Shown: positions 1-5,143 of the stretch, piece by piece | How positions within the stretch are numbered: the stretch's first letter is position 1 | Layout of the letters: every line of letters begins with the position of its first letter | Assembly (NCBI GenBank): GCA_964343345.1 | Contig: CAYFJE010000073.1 | Coordinates: 1-5,143, forward strand | From: UBA6624 sp964343345 [NCBI: uncultured bacterium] | Lineage (GTDB): Bacteria > UBP7 > UBA6624 | Length of the DNA stretch: 5,143 nucleotides | Direction: 5' to 3' | Made by a program: the position numbers and the translations under genes | Notes under the pieces: generated by a model | Database searches by the model: none | What the model was told of the DNA's origin: nothing | Seen by the model: the letters and a program-made list of their open reading frames with translations, nothing else

Positions 1-415
1 ATAGACCTAAAATTATCATCCAAAAAACTGCCCCAGGACCTCCAACACCAACTGCCACTGCTACACCTGCTATGTTACCAAGGCCAACTGTTGCAGACAA
101 TGCGCTTGTTAACGCTTGAAAGTGAGATATTTCACCTGGATGATTAGGGTCATCGTATTTGCCTTTTACAACATCTAAAGAATGTTTAAAACCTCGAAAA
201 TTAATGAAACCGTGATAAATGGTAAAAAATATTGCACCTAGCATTAGGACCCAAACGATAACAGGTATATCTGCAATTGGATAAAACAAAAATTCAGCCA
301 TTTTTTCAACAATCCCACCGAAGGATTGATCAATCCTTTCAGCCAAGCTGCTTTCTCCCTCTCCTGATTGAAGCAAGAAATTAACATTTGAGATTTGATA
401 GTTTAAATTGTTCAT
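1..415 (-). CDS. Sodium:alanine/glycine symporter (AGCS family), N-terminal part
   Basis: This is an inner-membrane secondary transporter that would import alanine or glycine with Na+. Only the first 138 codons are present; the gene runs off the left edge, and full-length AGCS proteins are about 450-500 residues. I read it by hand from the reverse complement. Residues 1-40 are a polar, probably amphipathic N-terminus. Residues about 50-70 form a first membrane helix (IPVIVWVLMLGAIFFTIYHG). Residues 94-131 carry the family signature: GEISHFQALTSALSATVG, then GLGNIAGVA, then GGPGAVFW, the conserved substrate/Na+ binding segment of AGCS proteins. Two in-frame ATGs lie at 421-419 and 415-413. I chose the second because the AAGGAGA ribosome binding site runs into the first and leaves 5 nt before the second. 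The gene is co-directional with the biotin carboxylase operon but separated from it by an opposite-strand tRNA. The family call is firm; the exact substrate is not. Confidence 0.9.
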   Translation of the reverse strand, partial: MNNLNYQISNVNFLLQSGEGESSLAERIDQSFGGIVEKMAEFLFYPIADIPVIVWVLMLGAIFFTIYHGFINFRGFKHSLDVVKGKYDDPNHPGEISHFQALTSALSATVGLGNIAGVAVAVGVGGPGAVFWMIILGL

Positions 416-420
416 AAACA

Positions 421-427
421 TCTCCTT
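421..427 (-). promoter_or_regulatory. Shine-Dalgarno site of the AGCS symporter gene
   Basis: On the minus strand the sequence reads AAGGAGA, then TGTTT, then ATG. This is a strong canonical ribosome binding site with 5-nt spacing to the ATG at 415-413. It overlaps the upstream in-frame ATG at 421-419, which argues against that codon as the start. It is the only strong ribosome binding site seen in the window. Confidence 0.8.
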
Positions 428-467
428 AATACAAAATAAAAATTATGATAGGCTAAGTATACAACAG
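422..467. promoter_or_regulatory. AT-rich spacer between symporter gene and tRNA-Leu, likely divergent promoters
   Basis: The 46 bp between the symporter's ribosome binding site and the tRNA 5' end must hold the tRNA promoter (plus strand). They probably also hold the symporter promoter (minus strand). On plus, TATGAT at 444-449 is a good -10 candidate for the tRNA, but no matching -35 is visible 17 bp upstream. On minus, TATACT (461-456) and CATAAT (449-444) are -10-like, again without a clear -35. The promoter function is inferred from position; the elements are only candidates. Confidence 0.35.
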
Positions 468-550
468 GCCGGAGTGGCGGAATGGTAGACGCGCTTGCCT
501 CAAAAGCAAGTGTCCAATAGGGCGTGAGGGTTCGAGTCCCTCTTCCGGCA
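468..550 (+). tRNA. tRNA-Leu (anticodon CAA)
   Basis: This 83-nt class II tRNA reads UUG codons. The acceptor stem pairs GCCGGAG (468-474) with TTCCGGC (543-549), with one G-U at the base, and A550 is the discriminator. The D arm has GCG/CGC (477-479/490-492) with GG at 484-485. The anticodon stem CTTGC/GCAAG (494-498/506-510) encloses loop CTCAAAA with anticodon CAA at 501-503. The long variable arm (511-525) forms GTCC/GGGC around AATA, as expected for leucine. The T arm is GAGGG-TTCGAGT-CCCTC (526-542). The bases after A550 are TTA, so CCA is not encoded and must be added enzymatically. The D arm is of bacterial, not archaeal, type. The gene lies opposite in strand to both neighbours, and its last base touches the stop codon of the convergent carrier gene. 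Confidence 0.97.
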
Positions 551-1084
551 TTAGTTTTCAATTATCATCAGAACTTGATCACTTGAAACTCTTTCACCTT
601 CAACAACAAGAAGTTCTTTTATTTTCCCTTTTGCTGTTGACGCAATTTCATTTTCCATTTTCATTGCCTGAAGAATACATAGAACATCACCTTCTTTAAC
701 TTTTTTGTTTTCATTTACATTTATTGAAGATATTATTCCAGGTATAGGGCTTCTTACTTCTATAAGGCCTGAAGAACCATCGTCTTTTGTTCTTGTTAAA
801 AAGGAATAACTCGTTTCTCTTTCAAGTTTGAATTTCGTACCGTCTAGAAGAAGTTCAATTCTTATTCCATCTCTAGAGTAATTTACTGGCATTCTTTTTT
901 CTCCAATGATTATTCCAACAACACCTTGTTCGCGTCTTATTATTTCAAAAGGTATTTTTTCCTCACCATTGAAAGTAGCGGTATTTGTTCCAAAATCCAC
1001 AGAAATATCATGGATTTTTCCTTTCGAATCTCTGATTTTTAGTTCCAACTTTCTTCTATTTCCTCGTTCTGATTTGAATTCCAA
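551..1084 (-). CDS. Biotin carboxyl carrier subunit of acyl-CoA (propionyl-CoA) carboxylase
   Basis: This cytoplasmic swinging-arm subunit carries carboxybiotin from the biotin carboxylase encoded just upstream to the carboxyltransferase. The C-terminal part (about 107-177) is a biotinyl/lipoyl domain: a SPIPGIISSINV segment, EGDVLCILQ, then AMKMENE with Lys142 as the biotinylated residue, and a closing ERVSSDQVLMII hairpin. Residues 1-100 form a separate beta-rich domain (LELKIRDSKGKIHDISVDFG and following). It resembles the N-terminal domain of stand-alone carriers in Bacteroidota-type carboxylases, and there is no Ala/Pro-rich linker like that of fatty-acid AccB. The start is a TTG at 1084-1082, giving 177 residues and a 46-bp overlap with the biotin carboxylase gene. 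A second TTG at 1048-1046 would give 165 residues beginning MELKIRD, with only a 10-bp overlap and a purine-rich GAGGAAATAGAAG upstream; it is an equally reasonable start. The TAA stop (553-551) abuts the tRNA-Leu gene. Confidence 0.9.
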   Translation of the reverse strand: MEFKSERGNRRKLELKIRDSKGKIHDISVDFGTNTATFNGEEKIPFEIIRREQGVVGIIIGEKRMPVNYSRDGIRIELLLDGTKFKLERETSYSFLTRTKDDGSSGLIEVRSPIPGIISSINVNENKKVKEGDVLCILQAMKMENEIASTAKGKIKELLVVEGERVSSDQVLMIIEN

Positions 1085-2592
1085 TCTTTTTCTTCTTCAG
1101 AATCTTTTTCAACATTTGGATGATTTTCTTCATCAGCGAGCAATATCGCAGCAGCCAATATAGATTCTTTGTTTTCTTCTTCACTTGGTTCAGTCAGCCT
1201 GCTTCCTTGATATTCGACAAATCTTGTCCATATCTTTCCATTTCTGAAACTTTTATGAGCCAAAAGTCTTCTGTGGAATGGTGCCGTTGTAGTAAATCCT
1301 CTTACGACCATTTCTCTAAGGGCACGTTCCATTCTTGTTATTGCTTCTTTTCTTGTTCTTCCATAAGATATTACTTTTGCTATGAGCGAATCGTATATTG
1401 AAGGTACTGTGTATCCTGGACATAAATGTGTATCAACTCTTATTCCAGGACCTGCAGGAAGTATCAATTCCTCAACCTTTCCTGGAGTTGGTGCAAATCC
1501 AAACCTAGGATCTTCCGCATTTATTCTGCATTCAATAGCATGGCCGCTTCTTCTAACTTGTCTTTGAGAAAAAGGAATTCTTTCTTTTCCAGCTATTCTT
1601 ATCCCAGCTCTAATTATGTCAATTCCAGTTATTTTTTCAGTAACAGGATGTTCAACTTGGACACGTGTGTTTACTTCTATGAAATAAAAATTCTTTCCAT
1701 CAACAAGAAATTCAACAGTGCAAACTCCATGATATTTTGCTGCTTTTGTTAAGGCTTTTGAAGAGTTGATCATCCTTTTTCTCATTAAGTTCGACACAGT
1801 AAGAGAGGGAGCTTCCTCAAGTAATTTTTGATGTCTTCTTTGTATTGAGCACTCTCTTTCATAGAGATGAATAAACCTTCCGTGAGAATCTCTCATTGCT
1901 TGTATTTCTATATGTCTTGGTTTTGATAAATATCTTTCTATGAAGCATGAACCATCTCCAAATGCAAGTTTGGCTTCGGATTGAGCAGATTCAAAAGAAT
2001 CTTTTAGATCTTTTAAGTTCTCGACAACTCTCATTCCTCTACCTCCTCCTCCGGCAGCGGCTTTAATAAGGACGGGAAAGCCAATTTTTCTAGAAATTTT
2101 TATTGCTGTTTGTACATCGTTTACAACTCCTTTTGATCCTGGAATTGTTGGAATTTTTAACTCTTTAGCTTTTCTTCTTCCCCAAACTTTATCACCCAAT
2201 TTTTCCATTGAGTCTGAATTTGGGCCTATAAAAATAATATTTTCTTCTTCACATCTTTTTGCAAATTTTGCATTTTCCGAAAGAAAACCGTATCCTGGAT
2301 GTATTGCTTCAACATTCGATTTTTTTGCTGCAATAATGATTTTTTCAATATCTAAATATGTTTCTGCTGCTGACCCAGGACCTAGATTGTAAACACTATC
2401 AGCAACTCTTGAAGGAAGGGAATCAATATCTGTTTCACTTGAGGCAATTACACATCTTATTCCCAATTCCCATCCTGCTCTTATGATTCGTAATGCAATC
2501 TCTCCTCTATTCGCAATAAGCATGCTTTTGATTTTGCTTTTTTTAGCAGTTCTCTTTCTTGGGGTAATTCTTCTGAAAGCCATTGAAAACAT
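1039..2592 (-). CDS. accC: Biotin carboxylase subunit of acyl-CoA (propionyl-CoA) carboxylase
   Basis: This cytoplasmic enzyme uses ATP and bicarbonate to carboxylate the biotin of the downstream carrier. It is a full ATP-grasp biotin carboxylase: ANRGEIA (27-33), HPGYGFLSENA (98-108), GDK with Lys135, glycine-rich loop KAAAGGGGRGM (177-187), CSIQRRHQKLLEEAPS with Lys256, EVNTRVQVEHPVTE (306-319) with metal and catalytic residues Glu306, Asn308, Arg310 and Glu314, and GHAIECRINAEDP with catalytic Arg356. No active-site residue appears lost. From about residue 475 an acidic tail (EEENKES ... EEIEESWN) extends beyond the catalytic core; no biotin domain is fused, since that is a separate gene. 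The N-terminus carries about 18 more residues than typical AccC, rich in Arg and Lys. Met4 (2583) and Met24 (2523) are other possible starts, and none has a clear ribosome binding site. The neighbours point to propionyl-CoA carboxylase rather than the fatty-acid acetyl-CoA enzyme, although one AccC can serve both. Confidence 0.93.
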   Translation of the reverse strand: MFSMAFRRITPRKRTAKKSKIKSMLIANRGEIALRIIRAGWELGIRCVIASSETDIDSLPSRVADSVYNLGPGSAAETYLDIEKIIIAAKKSNVEAIHPGYGFLSENAKFAKRCEEENIIFIGPNSDSMEKLGDKVWGRRKAKELKIPTIPGSKGVVNDVQTAIKISRKIGFPVLIKAAAGGGGRGMRVVENLKDLKDSFESAQSEAKLAFGDGSCFIERYLSKPRHIEIQAMRDSHGRFIHLYERECSIQRRHQKLLEEAPSLTVSNLMRKRMINSSKALTKAAKYHGVCTVEFLVDGKNFYFIEVNTRVQVEHPVTEKITGIDIIRAGIRIAGKERIPFSQRQVRRSGHAIECRINAEDPRFGFAPTPGKVEELILPAGPGIRVDTHLCPGYTVPSIYDSLIAKVISYGRTRKEAITRMERALREMVVRGFTTTAPFHRRLLAHKSFRNGKIWTRFVEYQGSRLTEPSEEENKESILAAAILLADEENHPNVEKDSEEEKDWNSNQNEEIEESWN

Positions 2593-2635
2593 TCTAACTC
2601 TAAGAAATGTTTATAAAGTTATAGAATTTCAAATT
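2593..2635. promoter_or_regulatory. 43-bp divergent control region between biotin carboxylase and epimerase genes
   Basis: These 43 AT-rich bases separate two divergent start codons, so both operons' promoters must fit here or extend into the coding ends. On plus, TATAGA at 2620-2625 and TATAAA at 2612-2617 are -10-like. The first would place transcription initiation close to the epimerase ATG, meaning a very short or absent leader. On minus, TTGAAA (2632-2627) is -35-like and TATAAA lies downstream of it, but the spacing (12 bp) is poor. No Shine-Dalgarno is visible before the epimerase ATG and only a weak purine stretch before the carboxylase ATG. Shared regulation is inferred from geometry. 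If the carboxylase really starts at Met24, the region would be 112 bp. Confidence 0.4.
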
Positions 2636-3022
2636 ATGAGAATTGCTCATTTAGGTATCGTTGTAAAAAGTCTTGACAAAGCCTTGCCTTTATGGATTGG
2701 TGTTCTTCAAGGGAAACTTTCCTACAGAAAGAAATACAAAAGAGAAAATGTTGAGATAGCTATGTTGAAAATTGGAAAATTAAATATTGAATTGCTTGAA
2801 CCTTTTGGAGACGGAACATTAAAAAAATTTTTATTAAAGAGAGGAGAAGGTTTTCATCATATAGCTTTTAGTGTTAAGGATTTAAATGAAACAGAAAAAA
2901 AATTCAATTCAATAGGTATTGAAACAATAGAATCTTCAAGACAGGATGGTATTGGAGGCGGTGGAGCATTATTTTTTAATCCCAAATTTACAATGGGTAT
3001 ATTGATGGAAATAATAAAATGA
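2636..3022 (+). CDS. mce: Methylmalonyl-CoA epimerase
   Basis: This cytoplasmic metal-dependent enzyme interconverts (S)- and (R)-methylmalonyl-CoA, the step between propionyl-CoA carboxylase and methylmalonyl-CoA mutase. It has 128 residues, close to the family's usual 130-150. It is a VOC-fold protein with the two expected beta-alpha-beta repeats: HLGIVVKSLDKALPLW (5-20) and HHIAFSVKDL (74-83). Expected metal ligands are His5, Glu52 (in NIELLEP), His75 and Glu125 (in GILMEI). The FFNPKFTMGILMEI segment matches the family's terminal strand. The start is ATG 2636, because MRIAHLGIVV aligns with the normal family N-terminus. The frame stays open upstream to 2483, but that region lies antisense to the biotin carboxylase and looks like its shadow. 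The TGA stop overlaps the ATG of the carboxyltransferase gene as ATGA, so the two are probably translationally coupled. No Shine-Dalgarno is evident. Confidence 0.92.
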   Translation: MRIAHLGIVVKSLDKALPLWIGVLQGKLSYRKKYKRENVEIAMLKIGKLNIELLEPFGDGTLKKFLLKRGEGFHHIAFSVKDLNETEKKFNSIGIETIESSRQDGIGGGGALFFNPKFTMGILMEIIK

Positions 3023-4563
3023 AAAAAAGAATCGAAAATCTAAGAGGGCTTGTTGCAAAGGCGAAACTTGGTGGTGGAAAAGATGCAATAGAAAAGCAAC
3101 ATGAGAAGGGTAAACTTACTGCTAGAGAAAGGCTTGAGGTTTTGCTTGATGATGGATCTTTTAGAGAATTAGGTATTTTTATAAAATCTTCCCCCTTGCC
3201 GATAGGAGAAAAAAAGGAATTTCTCGGTGACGGATTAGTCTCTGGTTTTGGCAAAATAAACGGCAGAAGAGTTCTTGTTTACAGTCAGGATTTTACAGTT
3301 ATGGGAGGTTCACTAGGTGAAAGACATGCTGAAAAAATAGTCAAAATTATTCAAACTGGAAGAAAGGTTGGGGTTCCTGTTATCGCAATCCAAGATTCTG
3401 GTGGAGCAAGAATACAAGAGGGTGTTGTTTCTTTGGCCGGGTATGCAAGCATTTTTAGAGAAAACACACTTTCAAGTGGTGTTGTTCCTCAGATTGCCTG
3501 TATTCTAGGACCATGTGCTGGAGGTGCAGTCTATTCTCCTGGACTTATGGATTTTGTTTTTATGACAAAGGGGACTAGCCATATGTTCTTGACGGGTCCA
3601 GATGTAATTAAGACAGTTTTACATGAAGATGTTACTTTCGAAGATCTTGGAGGAGCTTCAGTTCACACTCAAAAAAGCGGTGTTTCTCATTTTGTTTCAG
3701 AAAACGAAGTTGAGTGTTTGAAATCAGTGAGAGATTTATTGGATTACATTCCTGCTAACAACAAGATTTCTAAATCCAAAAAGGAATCAGGTTCCCATAA
3801 TGTCCAAAGGAGAGAAGGGAGATTGAGGGAAATAATTCCTGATAGTTCTGATAAACCTTACGATATGAAAGAGATTCTTAATCTTGTTTTGGATGCGAAG
3901 TCTTTTTTTGAAATCCAATCTTCCTGGGCTAAAAACATAGTTATCGGCTTTGGGAGACTCGATGGAAATGTTATAGGGATTATTGCAAATCAACCAAATG
4001 TTTTGGCAGGTTGTTTAGATTCAGATTCCTGCAATAAAGCCGCTAGATTCATAAGATTTTGTGATGCTTTTAATATTCCTATAGTTTCTTTTGTCGATGT
4101 TCCTGGATTCCTTCCAGGAAAAGATCAGGAACATAGAGGGATTATCAGACATGGAGCGAAATTGCTGCATGCTTATTCAGAATCAACTGTACCCCTTTTA
4201 ACAGTTGTTACAAGAAAAGCTTATGGTGGTGCTTACTGTGTTATGGCACCAAAACAACTAGGTGCTGATTTAAATTTAGCTTGGCCTTCAGCTGAATTTG
4301 CTGTAATGGGTGCTGAAGGTGCAATAAATATCATTTTCAGAAAAGATATAAATGAAGCAAAAGACAAAGATAAAAAGCGTAAAGAATTGATTTCAAATTA
4401 CGAAACAAATATAGCAACTCCTTATATAGCTGCTGAAAGAGGTTATGTCGATGAGGTTATTGATCCAATAGACACAAGACCAAAATTAATTGAAGGTTTA
4501 AGGTTCTATAAATCTAAAAGAGAAAATCTTCCTCCAAGAAAACATGGAAACATACCACTCTGA
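3019..4563 (+). CDS. pccB: Propionyl-CoA carboxylase-type carboxyltransferase beta subunit
   Basis: This enzyme transfers CO2 from carboxybiotin on the carrier subunit to an acyl-CoA, most likely propionyl-CoA, making (S)-methylmalonyl-CoA. Its 514 residues are normal for the family and contain two crotonase-like halves. The N-terminal half has HEKGKLTARERLEVLLD (28-44), DSGGARIQEGV (126-136) and the first oxyanion-hole loop GPCAGGAVYSP (164-174). The C-terminal half has FVDVPGFLPGKDQEHRGIIRHGAKL (358-382), the second oxyanion loop AYGGAY (401-406), AWPSAEFAVMGAEGA (421-435) and FRKDI (440-444). The AWPSAE/VMGAEGA pattern places it with the propionyl-CoA carboxylase, methylmalonyl-CoA decarboxylase and transcarboxylase 12S group. 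No membrane decarboxylase subunits are seen, and a biotin carboxylase and an epimerase lie beside it, so a carboxylase role is favoured. Residue 407, right after AYGGAY, is Cys where propionyl-CoA carboxylases usually have Asp. The ATG overlaps the epimerase stop, with a weak GGAA 8 nt upstream. Confidence 0.93.
   Translation: MKKRIENLRGLVAKAKLGGGKDAIEKQHEKGKLTARERLEVLLDDGSFRELGIFIKSSPLPIGEKKEFLGDGLVSGFGKINGRRVLVYSQDFTVMGGSLGERHAEKIVKIIQTGRKVGVPVIAIQDSGGARIQEGVVSLAGYASIFRENTLSSGVVPQIACILGPCAGGAVYSPGLMDFVFMTKGTSHMFLTGPDVIKTVLHEDVTFEDLGGASVHTQKSGVSHFVSENEVECLKSVRDLLDYIPANNKISKSKKESGSHNVQRREGRLREIIPDSSDKPYDMKEILNLVLDAKSFFEIQSSWAKNIVIGFGRLDGNVIGIIANQPNVLAGCLDSDSCNKAARFIRFCDAFNIPIVSFVDVPGFLPGKDQEHRGIIRHGAKLLHAYSESTVPLLTVVTRKAYGGAYCVMAPKQLGADLNLAWPSAEFAVMGAEGAINIIFRKDINEAKDKDKKRKELISNYETNIATPYIAAERGYVDEVIDPIDTRPKLIEGLRFYKSKRENLPPRKHGNIPL
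4546..4550 (+). promoter_or_regulatory. Weak ribosome binding site supporting the CTG start at 4560
   Basis: GGAAA sits 9 nt before the CTG. The preceding junction is closely parallel: ATGGAAATAATAAAATGA at 3005-3022 against ATGGAAACATACCACTCTGA at 4544-4563. In both, an ATGGAAA stretch in the tail of the upstream gene precedes an NTGA stop/start overlap. The similarity may be chance, but it favours the same re-initiation arrangement at both junctions. Confidence 0.35.
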
Positions 4564-5143
4564 AAAATAAATCAAATTTATTAATATTTTTATTTTCTTT
4601 TTCTTTTTTAAATTTTGTTTTTGATGAAGTTTCTGAAATTGACTGGCTTACAAAAAACATTAAAGAATTTTCGGAATTAGAACCCGGAAAAGACAGCATT
4701 TTCCCAAATGATTTAAATGATGATTTCTCATCTTTTTATATTGCTGAAATGATTCGTGAAGAGAAATATGAGAAGGCAAGAAAACATTTTCTTTTATGGT
4801 ATGAATCATGTGGTTCTTCTTGTTTTGATTTTGGAAAATTTGTTATCCATTTTTTAGAAAAAGATGTTTTTGACATTGATGAATCAAGTGCTTTCATCGA
4901 GAGGATTTCTTTTGAATTAACTTATGAGGAAAAGTCTCAGATTATGCTTGATTTATTTTTTCAAAAAAAGATTTTGAATCAAGATTTTTCAATCAAAGAG
5001 ATTCAACCCTATTATGAAAAGATAAATTCTTCATCCTCTCTTAAATTGAAAAGAGGATGGTCTGAATTGATGATCTTCTTGCTTGAAAAAAATTTCCAAA
5101 GAAAAAGATCAGATGTTGAAAATGTTTTTAATTTCAGGAAATT
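4560..5143 (+). CDS. Unrecognised, probably exported protein, N-terminal part, CTG start
   Basis: This open frame runs from the end of the carboxyltransferase gene off the right edge, giving 194 codons with no stop. I read it by hand and do not recognise a family. The first in-frame ATG comes only at codon 64. The frame opens after a TAA at 4515-4517, and the only usual or near-usual start before the hydrophobic segment is CTG at 4560-4562, inside CTGA overlapping the previous stop. From it the protein begins with a lysine-containing n-region (KNKSN) and a hydrophobic stretch LLIFLFSFSFLNFVF (7-21), then DEVSE. This fits a signal peptide or N-terminal anchor; no AXA cleavage site is evident. 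The remainder is acidic and helix-prone. Residues 59-82 (FYIAEMIREEKYEKARKHFLLWYE) look like a TPR-type helical hairpin, followed by CGSSC at 84-88, a CxxxC pair. Context implies co-transcription with the epimerase and carboxyltransferase genes, but nothing ties its function to theirs. The coding frame is convincing; the start codon is less so. Confidence 0.7.
   Translation, partial: MKNKSNLLIFLFSFSFLNFVFDEVSEIDWLTKNIKEFSELEPGKDSIFPNDLNDDFSSFYIAEMIREEKYEKARKHFLLWYESCGSSCFDFGKFVIHFLEKDVFDIDESSAFIERISFELTYEEKSQIMLDLFFQKKILNQDFSIKEIQPYYEKINSSSSLKLKRGWSELMIFLLEKNFQRKRSDVENVFNFRK

Noticed and set aside
551-580. Intrinsic terminator between the tRNA and the carrier gene
   Set aside because: There is no hairpin followed by a T tract on either strand. 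TTAGTTTTC after the tRNA is inside the carrier coding sequence and has no stem other than the tRNA itself.
906-1752. Several plus-strand open frames of 60-110 codons opposite the carrier and carboxylase genes
   Set aside because: Their composition (Ser/Phe/Cys-rich) is typical of the complement of AT-rich coding sequence, and the minus-strand genes carry all the conserved motifs.
2483-2635. Upstream extension of the epimerase frame to an ATG at 2483, with a hydrophobic stretch that resembles a signal sequence
   Set aside because: It lies antisense to the well-supported start of the biotin carboxylase, and the epimerase family begins at MRIAHLGIVV. The hydrophobic run is the complement of the basic and conserved carboxylase N-terminus.
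3019-4563. Methylmalonyl-CoA decarboxylase or oxaloacetate decarboxylase sodium pump instead of a carboxylase
   Set aside because: The alpha-type carboxyltransferase sequence alone would fit, but no membrane beta, gamma or delta subunit is present, and a biotin carboxylase plus an epimerase are encoded alongside. The nearby sodium symporter is of the AGCS amino-acid family and is not a pump subunit.
4544-4570. Short frame ATG-GAA-ACA-TAC-CAC-TCT-GAA-AAA-TAA as a leader peptide, or as the true start of the last gene by +1 frameshift
   Set aside because: It codes only eight residues, and the A5 run is not a strong known slippery site for +1 shifting. The CTG in a CTGA overlap explains the reading frame more simply. 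An assembly indel remains possible and is named as a test.
1-5143. CRISPR array, insertion sequence, attachment site beside the tRNA, or toxin-antitoxin genes
   Set aside because: I saw no regularly spaced repeats, transposase or integrase, no repeated copy of the tRNA 3' end, and no small paired genes. The window is densely packed with metabolic genes.

Overview
The window looks like ordinary chromosome from an AT-rich (roughly one third G+C by eye), probably uncultured bacterium. A bacterial origin is supported by the tRNA-Leu, which has a bacterial-type D arm, by an AAGGAGA ribosome binding site, and by bacterial-type acyl-CoA carboxylase subunits. The tRNA does not encode its CCA tail, and several start codons are non-ATG. 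I cannot assign a phylum. The separate biotin-carrier subunit with its own N-terminal domain recalls Bacteroidota and related marine lineages, but that is a weak inference from memory.

Layout. Positions 1-415 (minus) hold the N-terminal 138 residues of an AGCS-family sodium:alanine/glycine symporter that runs off the left edge. A 52-bp AT-rich spacer, which contains its ribosome binding site, separates it from a tRNA-Leu(CAA) gene at 468-550 (plus). The tRNA ends exactly where the stop codon of the next minus-strand gene begins. That gene (551-1084) is a biotin carboxyl carrier subunit. It overlaps the 3' end of a biotin carboxylase gene (1039-2592, minus). A 43-bp divergent intergenic region follows. 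Then, on the plus strand, come methylmalonyl-CoA epimerase (2636-3022), a propionyl-CoA carboxylase-type carboxyltransferase beta subunit (3019-4563, ATGA overlap), and a partial, unrecognised, probably exported protein (4560 to the right edge). The last gene appears to start at a CTG codon inside a CTGA stop/start overlap.

How the genes work together. Biotin carboxylase charges the biotin on the carrier subunit with CO2 from bicarbonate. The carboxyltransferase moves it to an acyl-CoA, most likely propionyl-CoA, giving (S)-methylmalonyl-CoA. The epimerase converts this to the (R) isomer used by methylmalonyl-CoA mutase, which is not in the window. A complete propionyl-CoA carboxylase plus epimerase is thus split over two divergent operons that share one very short control region. 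The symporter and the tRNA are probably unrelated to this pathway.

Nothing in the window is clearly a new biological system. The points most worth a second look are the CTG-initiated exported protein coupled to the carboxyltransferase, the cysteine at the acyl-CoA-selectivity position of the beta subunit, and the antisense tRNA packed with zero spacing against the carrier gene.
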